Below, piece by piece: positions 10,177 to 19,725 of a stretch of DNA of 64,000 bases. The first letter of the stretch is position 1; each line of letters starts with the position of its first letter. The DNA comes from Rhodobacteraceae bacterium D3-12. Lineage in GTDB: Bacteria > Pseudomonadota > Alphaproteobacteria > Rhodobacterales > Rhodobacteraceae. Both the position numbers and the translations under genes were made by a program. The notes under the pieces are model-generated. The model was given only the letters and a program-made list of their open reading frames with translations, ran no database searches and was not told the DNA's origin. The DNA lies in contig CP104793.1 in NCBI GenBank assembly GCA_025916135.1, forward strand, positions 3,410,001 to 3,474,000. Direction: 5' to 3'.

Positions 10177-11381
10177 ATGACCCGCGCATTCCTTGTTGTC
10201 ATGGACTCGGTCGGGATCGGCGGCGCGCCAGATGCGGATCAGTTCTTTAACGGGCCCCTCCCTGACACCGGCGCAAACACGCTTGGCCACATCGCAGCCG
10301 CCTGTGCTGCCGCGCAGGCCGAGAATGGCCGCAGCGGCCCGCTTCACCTGCCAAACCTCGCGGCTCTCGGGCTGGGGGACGCCACCACTCTGGCAAGCGG
10401 TTTCGAGACCTCCCTCCCTCCCGCCACTACCGGCCTGTGGGGGCGGCAACCGAGGTTTCAAAAGGCAAGGACACACCCTCTGGCCATTGGGAACTCGCCG
10501 GCGTTCCGGTGCCTTGGGACTGGCACTATTTCCCCGACACAGAACAGGCCATCCCCGATGACCTGCTCGCCGTGATCCGCGATGCCGCTGGCACCGATGG
10601 TACACTCTGCAATCAACATTCTTCGGGCACAACCGTGATCGAAAAGCTCGGTCAGCGCCACATCGAAACCGGCTGGCCCATCGTCTACACCTCCGCCGAC
10701 AGCGTGCTCCAAATCGCCGCGCATGAGCATCATTTCGGACTGGATCGCCTTCTCGACCTCTGCAAAACACTCGCCCCGACGTTTCACGCGCTCAAAGTTG
10801 GTCGCATCATCGCGCGCCCCTTCGTCGGCGCCCCCGGCCATTTTGAACGCACCGCAAATCGCAAGGATTTCGCCATCGCCCCGCCTGCGCCCACGCTGCT
10901 CGACTGGGCACAGTCTTCGGGCCACCCAACGCATGCCATCGGCAAAATTGGCGACATCTTCTCGATGCGCGGTATCGACACCCACGTAAAAGGCACTGAT
11001 GCCGAGCTGATGGCACAGCTTCACCAGCGCGTGGATGACGCCCAAGACGGCGCGCTCACCTTCGCCAATTTCGTCGAATTCGATAGCAAATACGGCCACC
11101 GCCGCGACGTGTCTGGCTATGCCAAAGCGTTGGAATGGTTCGATAGCGAACTGGGTCACCTCCTGTCGCGCCTGCGCGATGGCGACCTGTTGCTTATCAC
11201 CGCCGACCACGGCAATGACCCGACATGGCAAAGCACCGATCACACCCGCGAACGCGTGCCGGTCCTGATCGCCGGGCGTGGAACAGGATCACTAGGCCAA
11301 ATGGCCTTTGCCGACATCGCGGCCAGCGTCGCTGACCACCTCGGCCTGACGGAACGCGGCGCAGGAGAAAGCTACCTATGA
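10177..11381 (+). pseudogene. deoB: Phosphopentomutase with a single-base frameshift
   Basis: DeoB interconverts deoxyribose-1- and -5-phosphate. The first frame (from ATG 10177) gives [23 protein letters not shown] with the metal-binding Asp and DTGANTLGH, up to PATTGLWG. The second frame continues [21 protein letters not shown] to the C-terminal ITADHGNDP and STDHTRERVPVLI. The switch is in a run of five G residues at 10439-10443; six would restore one 401-residue protein of normal length. All active-site motifs remain, so a sequencing indel is as likely as a real mutation. The stop overlaps add by ATGA. Confidence 0.85.
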
Positions 11382-12370
11382 GCTGGCAAAACATCCCAAA
11401 AGTCGAATTGCACCTGCACCTCGAAGGTGCCGCCCCCCCGAGCTTCATTCGCGGCTTGGCCAAAGAGAAGAAAATCGACATATCCGGCATTTTTACGGAC
11501 GACGGCTCCTATGCTTTCCGTGATTTTCCGCATTTCCTTCAGGTTTACGAGGCCGCAACCAGCGTTCTGACCACCCCGCACGACGTTGGCCGCCTGACTG
11601 CGGCCGTGCTCGACGACCTCGCGGCACAAAACGTGGTCTATGCCGAAACCTTCCTTTCCCCCGATTTCTGTGGGGGCGGTGACATCCACGCTTGGCGCGA
11701 CTACCTGGCCGAGATCGAGGACGCCGCCACACAAGCCGAAAAAACCCATGGGCTCACCCTCAAAGGCATCATCACCAACATCCGTCACTTTGGGCCGGAT
11801 GCGGCCAAACCCATCGCGCTCTGCGCTGCCGAAACGGCGGGCGATTTCATCCGTGGCTATGGCATGGGCGGCGATGAAACGGTCGGCAAGCAAGGTGACT
11901 ACGCTTGGGCCTTTGATTGCGCCCGCGAGGCCGGATTGCACCTGACAACCCATGCCGGTGAATGGGGCGGAGCCGAAAGCGTCCGTCAGGCGCTTAATGA
12001 TCTCAAGGTCGAACGCATCGGCCACGGCGTTCAATCCTGGCACGACCCCGCGCTTGTCGAACGGCTGGCGCGCGAGGGCATCACCCTCGAAGTCTGCCCC
12101 GGCTCCAACATCGCCCTCGGGCTTTATCGCCACTGGCACGATCACCCGATCGAACGCCTCCGCGAAAGCGGCGTTGCCGTCACGGTCAGCACCGATGACC
12201 CGCCGTTCTTTCACACCACCATGACGCGCGAATACGAGGCGCTCAATAAAACCTTCGGTTGGAACGAAGAAGATTTCGCCTATCTCGCCACCGAAGCCCT
12301 TGACGCCGCCTTCTGTGACGGTGAAACCAGAGACCGCATCGCCAAGCAGCTGGAGCCATCCGATGAATGA
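11378..12370 (+). CDS. add: Adenosine deaminase
   Basis: A 330-residue amidohydrolase-superfamily enzyme converting adenosine to inosine. Metal and catalytic motifs are in place: HLHLEGA at residues 12-18, THAGEW near 190, ERIGHGV near 211, EVCPGSN near 237 and STDDPPFF near 271. It overlaps deoB by four bases and upp by eight bases, so it belongs to the same transcript. This adds purine nucleoside salvage to the pyrimidine route of cdd and deoA. Confidence 0.94.
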   Translation: MSWQNIPKVELHLHLEGAAPPSFIRGLAKEKKIDISGIFTDDGSYAFRDFPHFLQVYEAATSVLTTPHDVGRLTAAVLDDLAAQNVVYAETFLSPDFCGGGDIHAWRDYLAEIEDAATQAEKTHGLTLKGIITNIRHFGPDAAKPIALCAAETAGDFIRGYGMGGDETVGKQGDYAWAFDCAREAGLHLTTHAGEWGGAESVRQALNDLKVERIGHGVQSWHDPALVERLAREGITLEVCPGSNIALGLYRHWHDHPIERLRESGVAVTVSTDDPPFFHTTMTREYEALNKTFGWNEEDFAYLATEALDAAFCDGETRDRIAKQLEPSDE

Positions 12371-12995
12371 ACACCTGACAGTCGTGAAACACCCCCTCGT
12401 GCAACACAAGCTGACGCTGATGCGCGAGAAAAGCACCTCGACCGCGGTGTTCCGCCAGCTCCTGCGCGAGATCAGCCAGTTTCTCGCCTACGAAGTCACC
12501 CGCGAATTGCCGATGACCACCAAAAGCATCGACACCCCGCTCTGCGAAATGGACGCCCCCACGCTGGCTGGGCGCAAACTGGCCCTGATCTCGATCCTGC
12601 GGGCCGGGAACGGTCTCCTTGACGGGATGCTCGAATTGGTGCCCTCCGCGCGCGTCGGCTTTGTCGGGCTCTACCGCGATGAAGAAACGCTCAAACCCGT
12701 GCAATATTATTTCAAAGTGCCAGCACAGCTCGATGAACGGCTCGTCATCGCGGTTGATCCGATGCTCGCCACCGGCAACAGCTCCGTCGCGGCGATTGAC
12801 CTGCTCAAAGACGCCGGCGCCAAGAATATCCGCTTCCTCTGCCTGCTCGCCGCCCCCGAAGGGGTCGCCCGCATGAAAGAAGCGCACCCCGATGTGCCCA
12901 TCGTCACCGCCTCGCTGGATGAGAAGCTGAACGAACTCGGATACATCGTTCCGGGCCTTGGGGATGCCGGTGACCGCATGTTTGGGACGAAATAA
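12363..12995 (+). CDS. upp: Uracil phosphoribosyltransferase
   Basis: A 210-residue enzyme making UMP from uracil and PRPP. The N-terminus [20 protein letters not shown] and the PRPP-binding stretch [23 protein letters not shown] (about 130-152) are diagnostic, and the C-terminal [14 protein letters not shown] is standard. ATG 12363 sits inside the end of add, giving an eight-base overlap. As the last gene of the operon it recovers uracil released by deoA. No clear hairpin terminator follows it. Confidence 0.95.
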   Translation: MNEHLTVVKHPLVQHKLTLMREKSTSTAVFRQLLREISQFLAYEVTRELPMTTKSIDTPLCEMDAPTLAGRKLALISILRAGNGLLDGMLELVPSARVGFVGLYRDEETLKPVQYYFKVPAQLDERLVIAVDPMLATGNSSVAAIDLLKDAGAKNIRFLCLLAAPEGVARMKEAHPDVPIVTASLDEKLNELGYIVPGLGDAGDRMFGTK

Positions 12996-13085
12996 CCTGC
13001 ATTTCCTCTCAAAAGTTAACTGAAAGCCGCTTTACTCGATAGTCATATTCGGGCAATCTACCCCTACATCTTGTGGGGGCAGGAC

Positions 13086-14561
13086 ATGATTTTTAAACGA
13101 GTACTCGCGATTTCAACGATCGCAACAGTGATGGGCCTGACATCTGTATCGGCCCAATCCCTTCGCCAAAGCGAAATTCCGGCCGAATTTCCGCCGGCAT
13201 CCTTCAAAGGCAAGCAATATGTCGACAGCCGTGGATGTGTTTATATCCGCGCTGGCATCGACGGGCTGACCAACTGGGTGCCGCGCGTCACGCGGGATCG
13301 CAAGGTTCTCTGCGGCTACCAACCAACATTGGCCAAAAGCGCGACCAAGGCTCCGGCTGTGACCAAGCCCGTAACAACCGCGGCCGCGCCCGTGGTGATC
13401 ACGCCCGCAGCGCCCGCCGCCAAACCGGCCGCCGCGCCCAAACCGGCCGCCGCCACACCACCCAAGGTCAAACCAGTGGCCAAGCCGGTGCAGGTTGCCA
13501 AACCCGCCGCAGCGCCCAAGCCCAAGCCAAAGCCGCGCAAAGTGGCCAAGGCCCCGGTGCGCAAACCCGCACCCGCACCCCGCAAGGTTGTTAGAAAACA
13601 GCCCGCCGCACCGGCGCCCGTCGTGGTTCAGGCCGCACCGGCGAAACCCGCCGCGTCCGCCAACACACGCACCATGCGCGTGACCACCTGCAAGGGTGTG
13701 AACGGGGTCAGCCGCTATTACACCGGCGTCAGCACAGACCGCCACCCGGTCCGCTGTGGCCCGCAAACCGAAGCGGTCGTAACAGTGATCCGTCGCGAAA
13801 CGGTCACCGTTGTGCGCGATGGCAAACCGGTCAACGTCAAACGCCGTGTCGTGCGGGTTCAACCCGTGGCACCGGCCCCGGCTCCGGCTCCGGTGCTCAC
13901 CGGCAAAACCCGCATCGTGCCGCGCCACGTCTGGGAACAGCAACAGCGCGACAAAGTGCACAGCCCAATTCCCGATGGCTACCGTGCCGCTTGGAACGAT
14001 GGTCGCCTGAACGAGAAGCGCGCGCATCAGACAATTGATGGTGCCTATGCAATTGATCTCGCCTGGACCCGCACCGTGCCGCGCAAGCTCTATGTGCGCT
14101 CAACTGGCCGCGTCGTGACCGATAAATTCCCCGGCCTGATTTACCCTTATCACAGCTATGACGAAATGCGTGCAGCCGGCTTCGACGTGATCAACCCCGG
14201 CCCCGGTGTAAAGCTGCAAAAGCCACGGGTGATCGTGCGCAAAGCTGCACCGCGCAAGAAAACCTATGTCGCCACCAAAAAGCCAACCAATGTTGCTCCC
14301 GCTCCGCAGGCCAAGCGCAAGCTCAAAGCCACTGCGACCAAGGGCCGCTATGTTCAGGTTGGCACCTTTGGGGTCGAGGCGAACGCCCGCAACTCTGCCT
14401 TGCGTCTCAAGCGCATAGGCCTGCCCGCGCGTCTGGGCAAGCTGGTCAAGGGCGGCAAAACCTATCGTATCGTGATCGCCGGACCCTTCGCGCCGAACCA
14501 GATCGGCACGGCGCTCAAGAAAGCGCGCTCCGCCGGGTTCCGCGACGCCTTCGTGCGTTAA
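13086..14561 (+). CDS. Secreted SPOR-domain protein with a long Ala/Pro/Lys-rich linker
   Basis: A 491-residue protein. Residues 1-25 form a signal peptide (MIFKRVLAISTIATVMGLTSVSAQ). A Cys-containing module follows (GKQYVDSRGCVYIRAGIDG near 40-60), repeated in altered form later (RVTTCKGVNGVSRYY). Residues about 85-200 are a low-complexity Ala-Pro-Lys linker. The last 70 residues are a SPOR domain (GRYVQVGTFGVEANARNSALRLKRIG), which binds denuded septal peptidoglycan. ATG 13086 is chosen because GGGGGCAGG lies just upstream. Probably a periplasmic cell-division or cell-wall factor. A strong terminator follows. Confidence 0.85.
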   Translation: MIFKRVLAISTIATVMGLTSVSAQSLRQSEIPAEFPPASFKGKQYVDSRGCVYIRAGIDGLTNWVPRVTRDRKVLCGYQPTLAKSATKAPAVTKPVTTAAAPVVITPAAPAAKPAAAPKPAAATPPKVKPVAKPVQVAKPAAAPKPKPKPRKVAKAPVRKPAPAPRKVVRKQPAAPAPVVVQAAPAKPAASANTRTMRVTTCKGVNGVSRYYTGVSTDRHPVRCGPQTEAVVTVIRRETVTVVRDGKPVNVKRRVVRVQPVAPAPAPAPVLTGKTRIVPRHVWEQQQRDKVHSPIPDGYRAAWNDGRLNEKRAHQTIDGAYAIDLAWTRTVPRKLYVRSTGRVVTDKFPGLIYPYHSYDEMRAAGFDVINPGPGVKLQKPRVIVRKAAPRKKTYVATKKPTNVAPAPQAKRKLKATATKGRYVQVGTFGVEANARNSALRLKRIGLPARLGKLVKGGKTYRIVIAGPFAPNQIGTALKKARSAGFRDAFVR

Positions 14562-14594
14562 TGCCGGGCAAACGATACATCGAAACGACTATGC

Positions 14595-14625
14595 AAGGCG
14601 GGGGTTTACCCCGCCTTTGCTTTTT
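14595..14625 (+). terminator. Rho-independent terminator after the SPOR gene
   Basis: Nine-base-pair stem AAGGCGGGG/CCCCGCCTT with a five-base loop, followed by TGCTTTTT, 34 bases after the SPOR gene stop. Confidence 0.85.
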
Positions 14626-14661
14626 GGCGGGACGGAAATCTTCCGCGGCCTAAAAGATCGC

Positions 14662-15036
14662 CTAAACCAATCCGCGCCACTTCAGCACCAAAGCCAACAA
14701 CGCCGCGATCAATAAAGCGTTGAGCGCAACGCCCCGCAGCACGCTCAGCCAGAAATCCTTGCGCCGTTCCTTGATGTTGATCTGGTCTAGATGCGCGGCA
14801 ATCCGGTCGTGCGCGGCACTCACCTCACCCGCATCCACCCGACGACGCAGCTTGGGATGGCCCTGAAACTCCATCGCCTTGCCAATCAATTCGGCATCCG
14901 CCTTCACCCGGCGCGGCAACCCGGCTCCGGCCTTGCGCAACCGTTTAACCAACGGCCCCTTACGCTGCCCGAACTTCTTCTCCAGCCGCGTGTCCAGACC
15001 GCCAACCAGCTTAACTATGTCCTGCGATTCGCTCAT
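14662..15036 (-). CDS. Small hypothetical protein with a C-terminal membrane anchor
   Basis: A 124-residue protein that I do not recognise. Residues 1-90 are charged and probably helical (MSESQDIVKLVGGLDTRLEKKFG, then many Lys and Arg), and residues about 98-118 form one membrane helix (GVALNALLIAALLALVL) ending KWRGLV. ATG 15036 is taken as the start; the frame stays open further upstream, but that stretch looks non-coding. It is divergent from the hydrolase at 15114, with which it shares a short intergenic region. Confidence 0.6.
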   Translation of the reverse strand: MSESQDIVKLVGGLDTRLEKKFGQRKGPLVKRLRKAGAGLPRRVKADAELIGKAMEFQGHPKLRRRVDAGEVSAAHDRIAAHLDQINIKERRKDFWLSVLRGVALNALLIAALLALVLKWRGLV

Positions 15037-15113
15037 GCGCAGGAGGTTATCGTGTTTCACCCGCCTCTGAAACGCGCATTGCCCCGCCTTCGCCACGGCG
15101 CTATTCCTGCAGC

Positions 15114-15872
15114 ATGCTCAACACGATCCCCCATGGCTCCGCCACCGACAAACCACACCTTCTTATTGTCCACGGCCTGTTCGGCTCTGGCCGCAACTGG
15201 GGTGTCATCGCCAAACGCCTCTCGGATGAGCGCACTGTGGTCGCGGTCGACATGCGCAACCATGGCGCCTCGCCGCGCTTTAATTCGCAGAGCTACGAGG
15301 ACATGGCCTCCGACCTGGCCGAAGTCATCGAGGCCCAAGGCACGCCCATGGATGTCATCGGCCATTCAATGGGCGGCAAAGCGGCAATGGTGCTGGCCCT
15401 CACCCGCCCTGATCTGGTCAACCGCCTGATCGTGGCCGACATCGCTCCCGTGGCCTATGCCCACACACAGCAGCACAATATCGACGCCATGCGCCGGGTC
15501 GACCTCAACAGCATCACGCGCCGCTCCGAAGCCACGGCCCAGCTTGAGCCGCATCTCGACGACCCCGCCCTTGCGGCGTTCTTTTTGCAATCTCTTGATG
15601 TGGCCGGTAAACGTTGGCGCCTCAACCTCGACGTGCTTGAGCGCGACATGGACAAAATCCTGTCCTTCCCCGCAATCGACACGCAGTATGACGGGCCAAC
15701 CCTCTTTCTCTCTGGCGGCGCGTCAGACTACGTCACCCCCGATACGCGCCCACGCATCAAAGCGCTCTTCCCCGAGGCCCGCTTCATGAAAATTCCGGGC
15801 GCGGGCCACTGGCTCCACGCCGACAAACCGCGCGAATTCGAAGCCGCCCTGCGCGGTTGGCTCAATCTCTGA
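15114..15872 (+). CDS. Alpha/beta-hydrolase, YbfF-like esterase
   Basis: A 252-residue alpha/beta-hydrolase. HGLFGSGRNWG at residues about 19-29 is the oxyanion-hole segment, GHSMGGK near 83-89 is the nucleophile elbow with the catalytic Ser, and the C-terminal GAGHWLHADKP supplies the His. The composition matches the YbfF esterase group, cytoplasmic enzymes that hydrolyse short acyl esters or acyl-CoA; the true substrate is unknown. Confidence 0.85.
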   Translation: MLNTIPHGSATDKPHLLIVHGLFGSGRNWGVIAKRLSDERTVVAVDMRNHGASPRFNSQSYEDMASDLAEVIEAQGTPMDVIGHSMGGKAAMVLALTRPDLVNRLIVADIAPVAYAHTQQHNIDAMRRVDLNSITRRSEATAQLEPHLDDPALAAFFLQSLDVAGKRWRLNLDVLERDMDKILSFPAIDTQYDGPTLFLSGGASDYVTPDTRPRIKALFPEARFMKIPGAGHWLHADKPREFEAALRGWLNL

Positions 15873-15878
15873 AACCCG

Positions 15879-16061
15879 TCAAAGATTGCTGATCTGCTTG
15901 GCCACAAGCCAACTCGCCGGGATCGACACAAGATACCCAAGCAGCGCGGCAACCAGCAACGGCTGCAAGGTGTCCCACCCCATCGTCAGCGCCACGACCA
16001 TGGCCACCCCGGTCAGCGTCGAACCAACAAACAGATGCACAATAAAAGCAAGCCGCAACAT
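15879..16061 (-). CDS. Small two-helix membrane protein
   Basis: A 60-residue protein made almost entirely of two hydrophobic helices (LAFIVHLFVGSTLTGVAMVVAL and TLQPLLVAALLGYLVSIPASWLVA), ending KQISNL. Similar short proteins are common in Rhodobacteraceae but have no established role. It is convergent with the hydrolase gene, only six bases apart. Confidence 0.6.
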   Translation of the reverse strand: MLRLAFIVHLFVGSTLTGVAMVVALTMGWDTLQPLLVAALLGYLVSIPASWLVAKQISNL

Positions 16062-16178
16062 GTGAATTTCCTTCTTTGTCCCAAGGCACGTTTCGCCGGG
16101 ACAATGCCGTCAGCCCGCCTCCCTGTCCTTGATCTGTATCAGACCGCACAAGGTCGCGTCAAAAGCCCGTGAGAGGCC

Positions 16179-16880
16179 TCAAACAGCCAAATACTGCTGC
16201 GAAATCTCGGGGTTTGCGTCCAGTTCGGCAAAGCTGCCATCAAACCGCAAGCCACCCTTTTCGATGATGATCGCCCGGTCCGACACGGCCCGCGCAAAAT
16301 GAAGGTTCTGCTCGCTGATCAACACCGACAGACCCTCACTCTTCAACTCCGCGATCACCCGCGCCATCTGCTCCACGATCACTGGCGCAATCCCCTCGCT
16401 CGGCTCGTCCAAAAGAACCGCCTTGGGGTTGCCCATCAACGTGCGCGCAATGGTCAACATCTGCTGCTCGCCCCCCGACATTTGCTTGCCCAGATTGGCA
16501 CGCCGCTCGGCAAGGTTCGGGAACAAATCGAACAGATGCTCCAAGGTCCACTCCGGTGCCCCCTCGCGCCGCGGCCTGCGCCCAACCTCAAGGTTCTCTT
16601 CAACCGTCAGATCGGGGAAAATCCGCCGCTCCTCGGGGACATAGCCAAGCCCGGCACGACAAATCATATGCGGCGGCAATTTCATCAAGGATTGCCCGTC
16701 ATAACGGATCTCACCCGCCTTGCTCGCCACCAGCCCCATGATACATTTCATCGTCGTCGTCTTGCCCGCGCCATTACGCCCCAAAAGCGCAACAACCTCA
16801 TGCTGCCCAAGGTCAAGATCAACCCCGTTCAAAATCTGCGCCCGCCCGTATCGCGCCGTCAGAGCCCGCACCTCAAGCAT
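16179..16880 (-). CDS. livF: Branched-chain amino-acid-type ABC importer, ATPase LivF
   Basis: A 233-residue ABC ATPase. Walker A is GRNGAGKTT near residue 36, the signature is MSGGEQQMLTIARTLM near 135, Walker B is AVLLDEPSEGI near 158 and the switch is ISEQN near 192, all LivF-like. ATG 16880 is preferred because it begins the conserved MLEVRALTARYGRAQ and overlaps the livG stop by eight bases. It is the last gene of a long minus-strand cluster; with LivG it powers the LivHM permease. The substrate is probably set by the LivJ-like binding protein. Confidence 0.92.
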   Translation of the reverse strand: MLEVRALTARYGRAQILNGVDLDLGQHEVVALLGRNGAGKTTTMKCIMGLVASKAGEIRYDGQSLMKLPPHMICRAGLGYVPEERRIFPDLTVEENLEVGRRPRREGAPEWTLEHLFDLFPNLAERRANLGKQMSGGEQQMLTIARTLMGNPKAVLLDEPSEGIAPVIVEQMARVIAELKSEGLSVLISEQNLHFARAVSDRAIIIEKGGLRFDGSFAELDANPEISQQYLAV

Positions 16881-17652
16881 CCGCCGCCTCCTCTTCTGCG
16901 TCGGCAAACAACGTGCCCCCGCCCAGATAAACCTCCTGAACCAACGCACTCTCGCGCGTCTCCGGCCCGGTGCCCTCAAAAATCAACTGCCCCCGGTTCA
17001 ACACCAAAATCCGATGCGAATGGGCAAAAACCACGTCCATGTCATGCTCGGTAAACAAAACGCTCACACCCCGGTCCGCCACAATGCCTGCGGTCAGCTC
17101 CATCAATGCGATCCGCTCGCTCGGGGCCATCCCCGCCGTCGGCTCATCCATCAACAACAGCGCCGGATCATGGGCCAGCGCAATCGCCAGCTCCAGCCGC
17201 TTCAAATCCCCATAAGCCAGCTCGGAACACGCCCGCGCCCCCTGCTCGGTCATCGACACAAGATCCAAAAGCGCATCCGCCTCATCAACATAAGCCCGCG
17301 TCGCCCGGCTCAGCACATCAAACATCTTGCGATGATGCGACAGTAGCGCCATCTGTACATTCTCGCGCACCGTCATCGACAGGAACGTGCGCGTAATCTG
17401 AAACGTCCGCCCCACGCCCATCCGCCAAATCCGTCGCGGCCGCTTCCCGACAAGCTCCTGCCCTTCCAGCTTCACAGAGCCCCGGTCAGGGCGCAAATAC
17501 CCGCCCATCATGTTGAAACAGGTGGTCTTGCCCGCCCCGTTCGGCCCGATCAGCGCCAAAAACTCGCCCTTGGCCAAATCAAACGACACATCCGACACCG
17601 CGTCCAATCCGCCAAAACTCTTGGACAACCCGCGCACCTCAAGCACATTCAT
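16873..17652 (-). CDS. livG: Branched-chain amino-acid-type ABC importer, ATPase LivG
   Basis: A 259-residue ABC ATPase starting MNVLEVRGLSKSFGGLDAVSDVSF. Walker A GPNGAGKTT is near residue 35; the signature is degenerate (ELAYGDLKRLELAIAL), as often in LivG; Walker B is LLLMDEPTAGM near 165; the switch is FTEHDMDVVF. The start at 17652 excludes an in-frame extension that only translates the dispersed repeat lying between this gene and livHM. It overlaps livF by eight bases. Confidence 0.92.
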   Translation of the reverse strand: MNVLEVRGLSKSFGGLDAVSDVSFDLAKGEFLALIGPNGAGKTTCFNMMGGYLRPDRGSVKLEGQELVGKRPRRIWRMGVGRTFQITRTFLSMTVRENVQMALLSHHRKMFDVLSRATRAYVDEADALLDLVSMTEQGARACSELAYGDLKRLELAIALAHDPALLLMDEPTAGMAPSERIALMELTAGIVADRGVSVLFTEHDMDVVFAHSHRILVLNRGQLIFEGTGPETRESALVQEVYLGGGTLFADAEEEAADA

Positions 17653-17664
17653 GCCGCCCACCTC

Positions 17665-17710
17665 TTCATCTGACTGAAAATATCCCGGGGGGTGCGGGGG
17701 GCTGGCCCCC
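17665..17710 (+). repeat. Dispersed repeat, copy 1
   Basis: Starts TTCATCTGACTGAAAATATC, then a C/G run and the hairpin GGGGG-CTGG-CCCCC. It occupies most of the gap between livHM and livG. Five other copies are in this window. Confidence 0.9.
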
Positions 17711-17745
17711 GCTCCTGTTCCGGCCACATGCGCCAACCTCGGCCA

Positions 17746-19605
17746 TCATACCGCGTCCTCCGCGTCCCGCCGCAGGCCCAGCTTGCGCAACAAGCGCTCC
17801 ACACCCCCGGCAACCCCATCCGGCGCCACCAGCACAACAATCAAAATGATCGCGCCAAAGATAAAGCGCCAGTAATCCAGCCGGCTCACCCAATCCTCGA
17901 TCAACACAAACGCGCCTGCGCCGAAAATCGGTCCTGCCAAGGCATGTATCCCGCCCAATAGCACCATGATAAGCCCGTCAACCGACTGGCTGATCCCCAA
18001 CGCATCGGGAAACACCGACCCTTTTGAAAACGCAAATACCGACCCCGCGACCCCGGCCACGGCGCCTGCCAGTGTAAAGCCCATCCACTGATGAAGCTTC
18101 ACATCCATGCCAATCGCCTCGGCCCTCACATCGCTGTCGCGTATCCCGCGCAAGCCATAGCCAAAGGGCGAATGCGCCACCCGCCGCAGGAACAGAATGC
18201 CGCCGATACACAGCACGAAAGCGATATAGAAAAACACCTGATCCGACTCGGCCCATTTTGCGGGCCACACGCCCAGAATGCCATCATCCCCGCCGGTAAA
18301 CTCCTGCCATTGAAAGGTGACCCCCCATAGGATTTGCGCCGCCGCCAGCGTCAACATGGCAAGGTATACGCCCGACAGGCGCACACAGAACCAACCAAAG
18401 AACAGCGCCGCCGCCGCCGCCGCAACCGGCCCCATGATCATCGCCGGCACCATCGAAAACCCTAGGAATTTTACCGCCATCGCCGCGCCATAGGCGCCCA
18501 CGCCGAAATACGCGGCATGGCCAAAACTCACCATGCCCCCCAACCCCATCATGAAATGCAGCGACACCGCGAACAAAGTCGCCACCATCACATCAACCAG
18601 CAAAATGGTCGAAAACTCGCTCACCACCGCCGGAGACAGCGCCAAAGCAAAGATCAACGCCATCAAAACCATCGCCGCACGTGGCGACAACAGGCGCAAA
18701 GGCGCTTCCGGGTCTTCGGGGCTGCCGTGTTCGCTGCCCGGCTTACCGAACAACCCATAGGGGCGCACGATCAATACCGCCGCCATCACGATAAACGGCA
18801 ACACGATCGAGATTTGCGGGAAAATCAGGATGGCAAACGCATTCAGAACCGAGATCAAGATCGCCGCCACAAACGCGCCGCTGACTGACCCCATGCCGCC
18901 GATCACCACCACCACAAAGGCCTCGCCAATCACCGACAAATCCATCTGAAGGCTCACGGCCTCTCGCGGAATTTGCAACGCGCCGCCAAGGCCCGCCAAA
19001 GCAGCGCCCAGCATGAAGACGCCCGAAAACAGCCAGGCCTGATTCACGCCCAGCGCGTCTACCATCTCGCGGTCTTGCGTGGCTGCACGCACTAAAACAC
19101 CCCAGCGCGTGCGCTTGAACAACAGCCATATCGCGCCCAAAACAACCGGCCCGATAAAGATCAAGGCCAAGTCATACTCCGGTATCGGCTCGCCCAATAT
19201 GCGCACCGCCCGGTCCAACCCCGGCGCACGCGGGCCCAGAAGGTCCTCGGCACCCCAAATCGCCAGCGTCGCATCCTGAAAGATCAGCACCACACCAAAG
19301 GTCGCAACCAGCTGGAACAGCTCCGGCGCGTGGTAAATCCGGCGCAGGATCGTCACCTCGATGATCAAGCCGACCACCCCGACAATCACCGCCGCCGCCA
19401 GCACCGAAAACCAGAAGCCAAAGATGCCGCCCTGCATCGTCGTCACCAGCGTATAGGCGATATATGCGCCCACCATATAAAACGAACCGTGGGCAAAGTT
19501 GACGATCCGGGTGACCCCGAAAATGATCGACAGCCCGCAGGCGATCAAAAACAAAGACGAGGCATTCGCCAGCCCGGTCAGCAGTTGTGCGATGTAAAAT
19601 CCCAT
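17746..19605 (-). CDS. Fused LivH-LivM permease of an ABC importer
   Basis: A 619-residue membrane protein in which the two permeases usually encoded separately are joined. Residues about 1-290 are LivH (GFYIAQLLTGLANASSLFLIACGLSIIFGVTRIVNFAHG; later GGMGSVSGAFVAAILI). Residues about 310-610 are LivM (LGGMVSFGHAAYFGVGAYGAAM; RGIRDSDVRAEAIGMDVKLHQWMGF; LLGGIHALAGPIFGAGAF). Both EAA-like loops for ATPase contact are present. The fusion reads through cleanly, with no stop or frameshift. It lies 120 bases downstream of livJ. Confidence 0.9.
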   Translation of the reverse strand: MGFYIAQLLTGLANASSLFLIACGLSIIFGVTRIVNFAHGSFYMVGAYIAYTLVTTMQGGIFGFWFSVLAAAVIVGVVGLIIEVTILRRIYHAPELFQLVATFGVVLIFQDATLAIWGAEDLLGPRAPGLDRAVRILGEPIPEYDLALIFIGPVVLGAIWLLFKRTRWGVLVRAATQDREMVDALGVNQAWLFSGVFMLGAALAGLGGALQIPREAVSLQMDLSVIGEAFVVVVIGGMGSVSGAFVAAILISVLNAFAILIFPQISIVLPFIVMAAVLIVRPYGLFGKPGSEHGSPEDPEAPLRLLSPRAAMVLMALIFALALSPAVVSEFSTILLVDVMVATLFAVSLHFMMGLGGMVSFGHAAYFGVGAYGAAMAVKFLGFSMVPAMIMGPVAAAAAALFFGWFCVRLSGVYLAMLTLAAAQILWGVTFQWQEFTGGDDGILGVWPAKWAESDQVFFYIAFVLCIGGILFLRRVAHSPFGYGLRGIRDSDVRAEAIGMDVKLHQWMGFTLAGAVAGVAGSVFAFSKGSVFPDALGISQSVDGLIMVLLGGIHALAGPIFGAGAFVLIEDWVSRLDYWRFIFGAIILIVVLVAPDGVAGGVERLLRKLGLRRDAEDAV

Positions 19606-19673
19606 GGGTCAGTCCTGTCCGCTCGCATCCCCGTCCCGAGCTTCCGCCGGGACCTCTTGCCTCGCTACGGGCG

Positions 19674-19694
19674 GCCCCGGATCAAATCCGGGGC
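19674..19694. repeat. GCCCCGGAT palindrome between livJ and livHM
   Basis: Perfect inverted repeat with nine-base arms and loop CAA. It belongs to a family of similar palindromes also at 32976, 33031 and 43434. As a hairpin in the mRNA it could protect or separate the livJ message from the permease message. Confidence 0.7.
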
Positions 19695-19725
19695 GCGTCC
19701 CACATTTTTCATAAACGCTACGCGA

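Noticed and set aside
13320-13690. Ala/Pro/Lys-rich segment as a tandem-repeat locus
   Set aside because: It is a low-complexity linker in the SPOR-domain protein with no regular DNA period.
17653-17736. 28-residue N-terminal extension of LivG
   Set aside because: It only translates the dispersed repeat; the conserved LivG sequence begins at 17652.
17746-19605. LivHM fusion as an assembly error joining two genes
   Set aside because: The reading frame is continuous, the joint is a charged linker without stops, and fused versions are plausible in this group.
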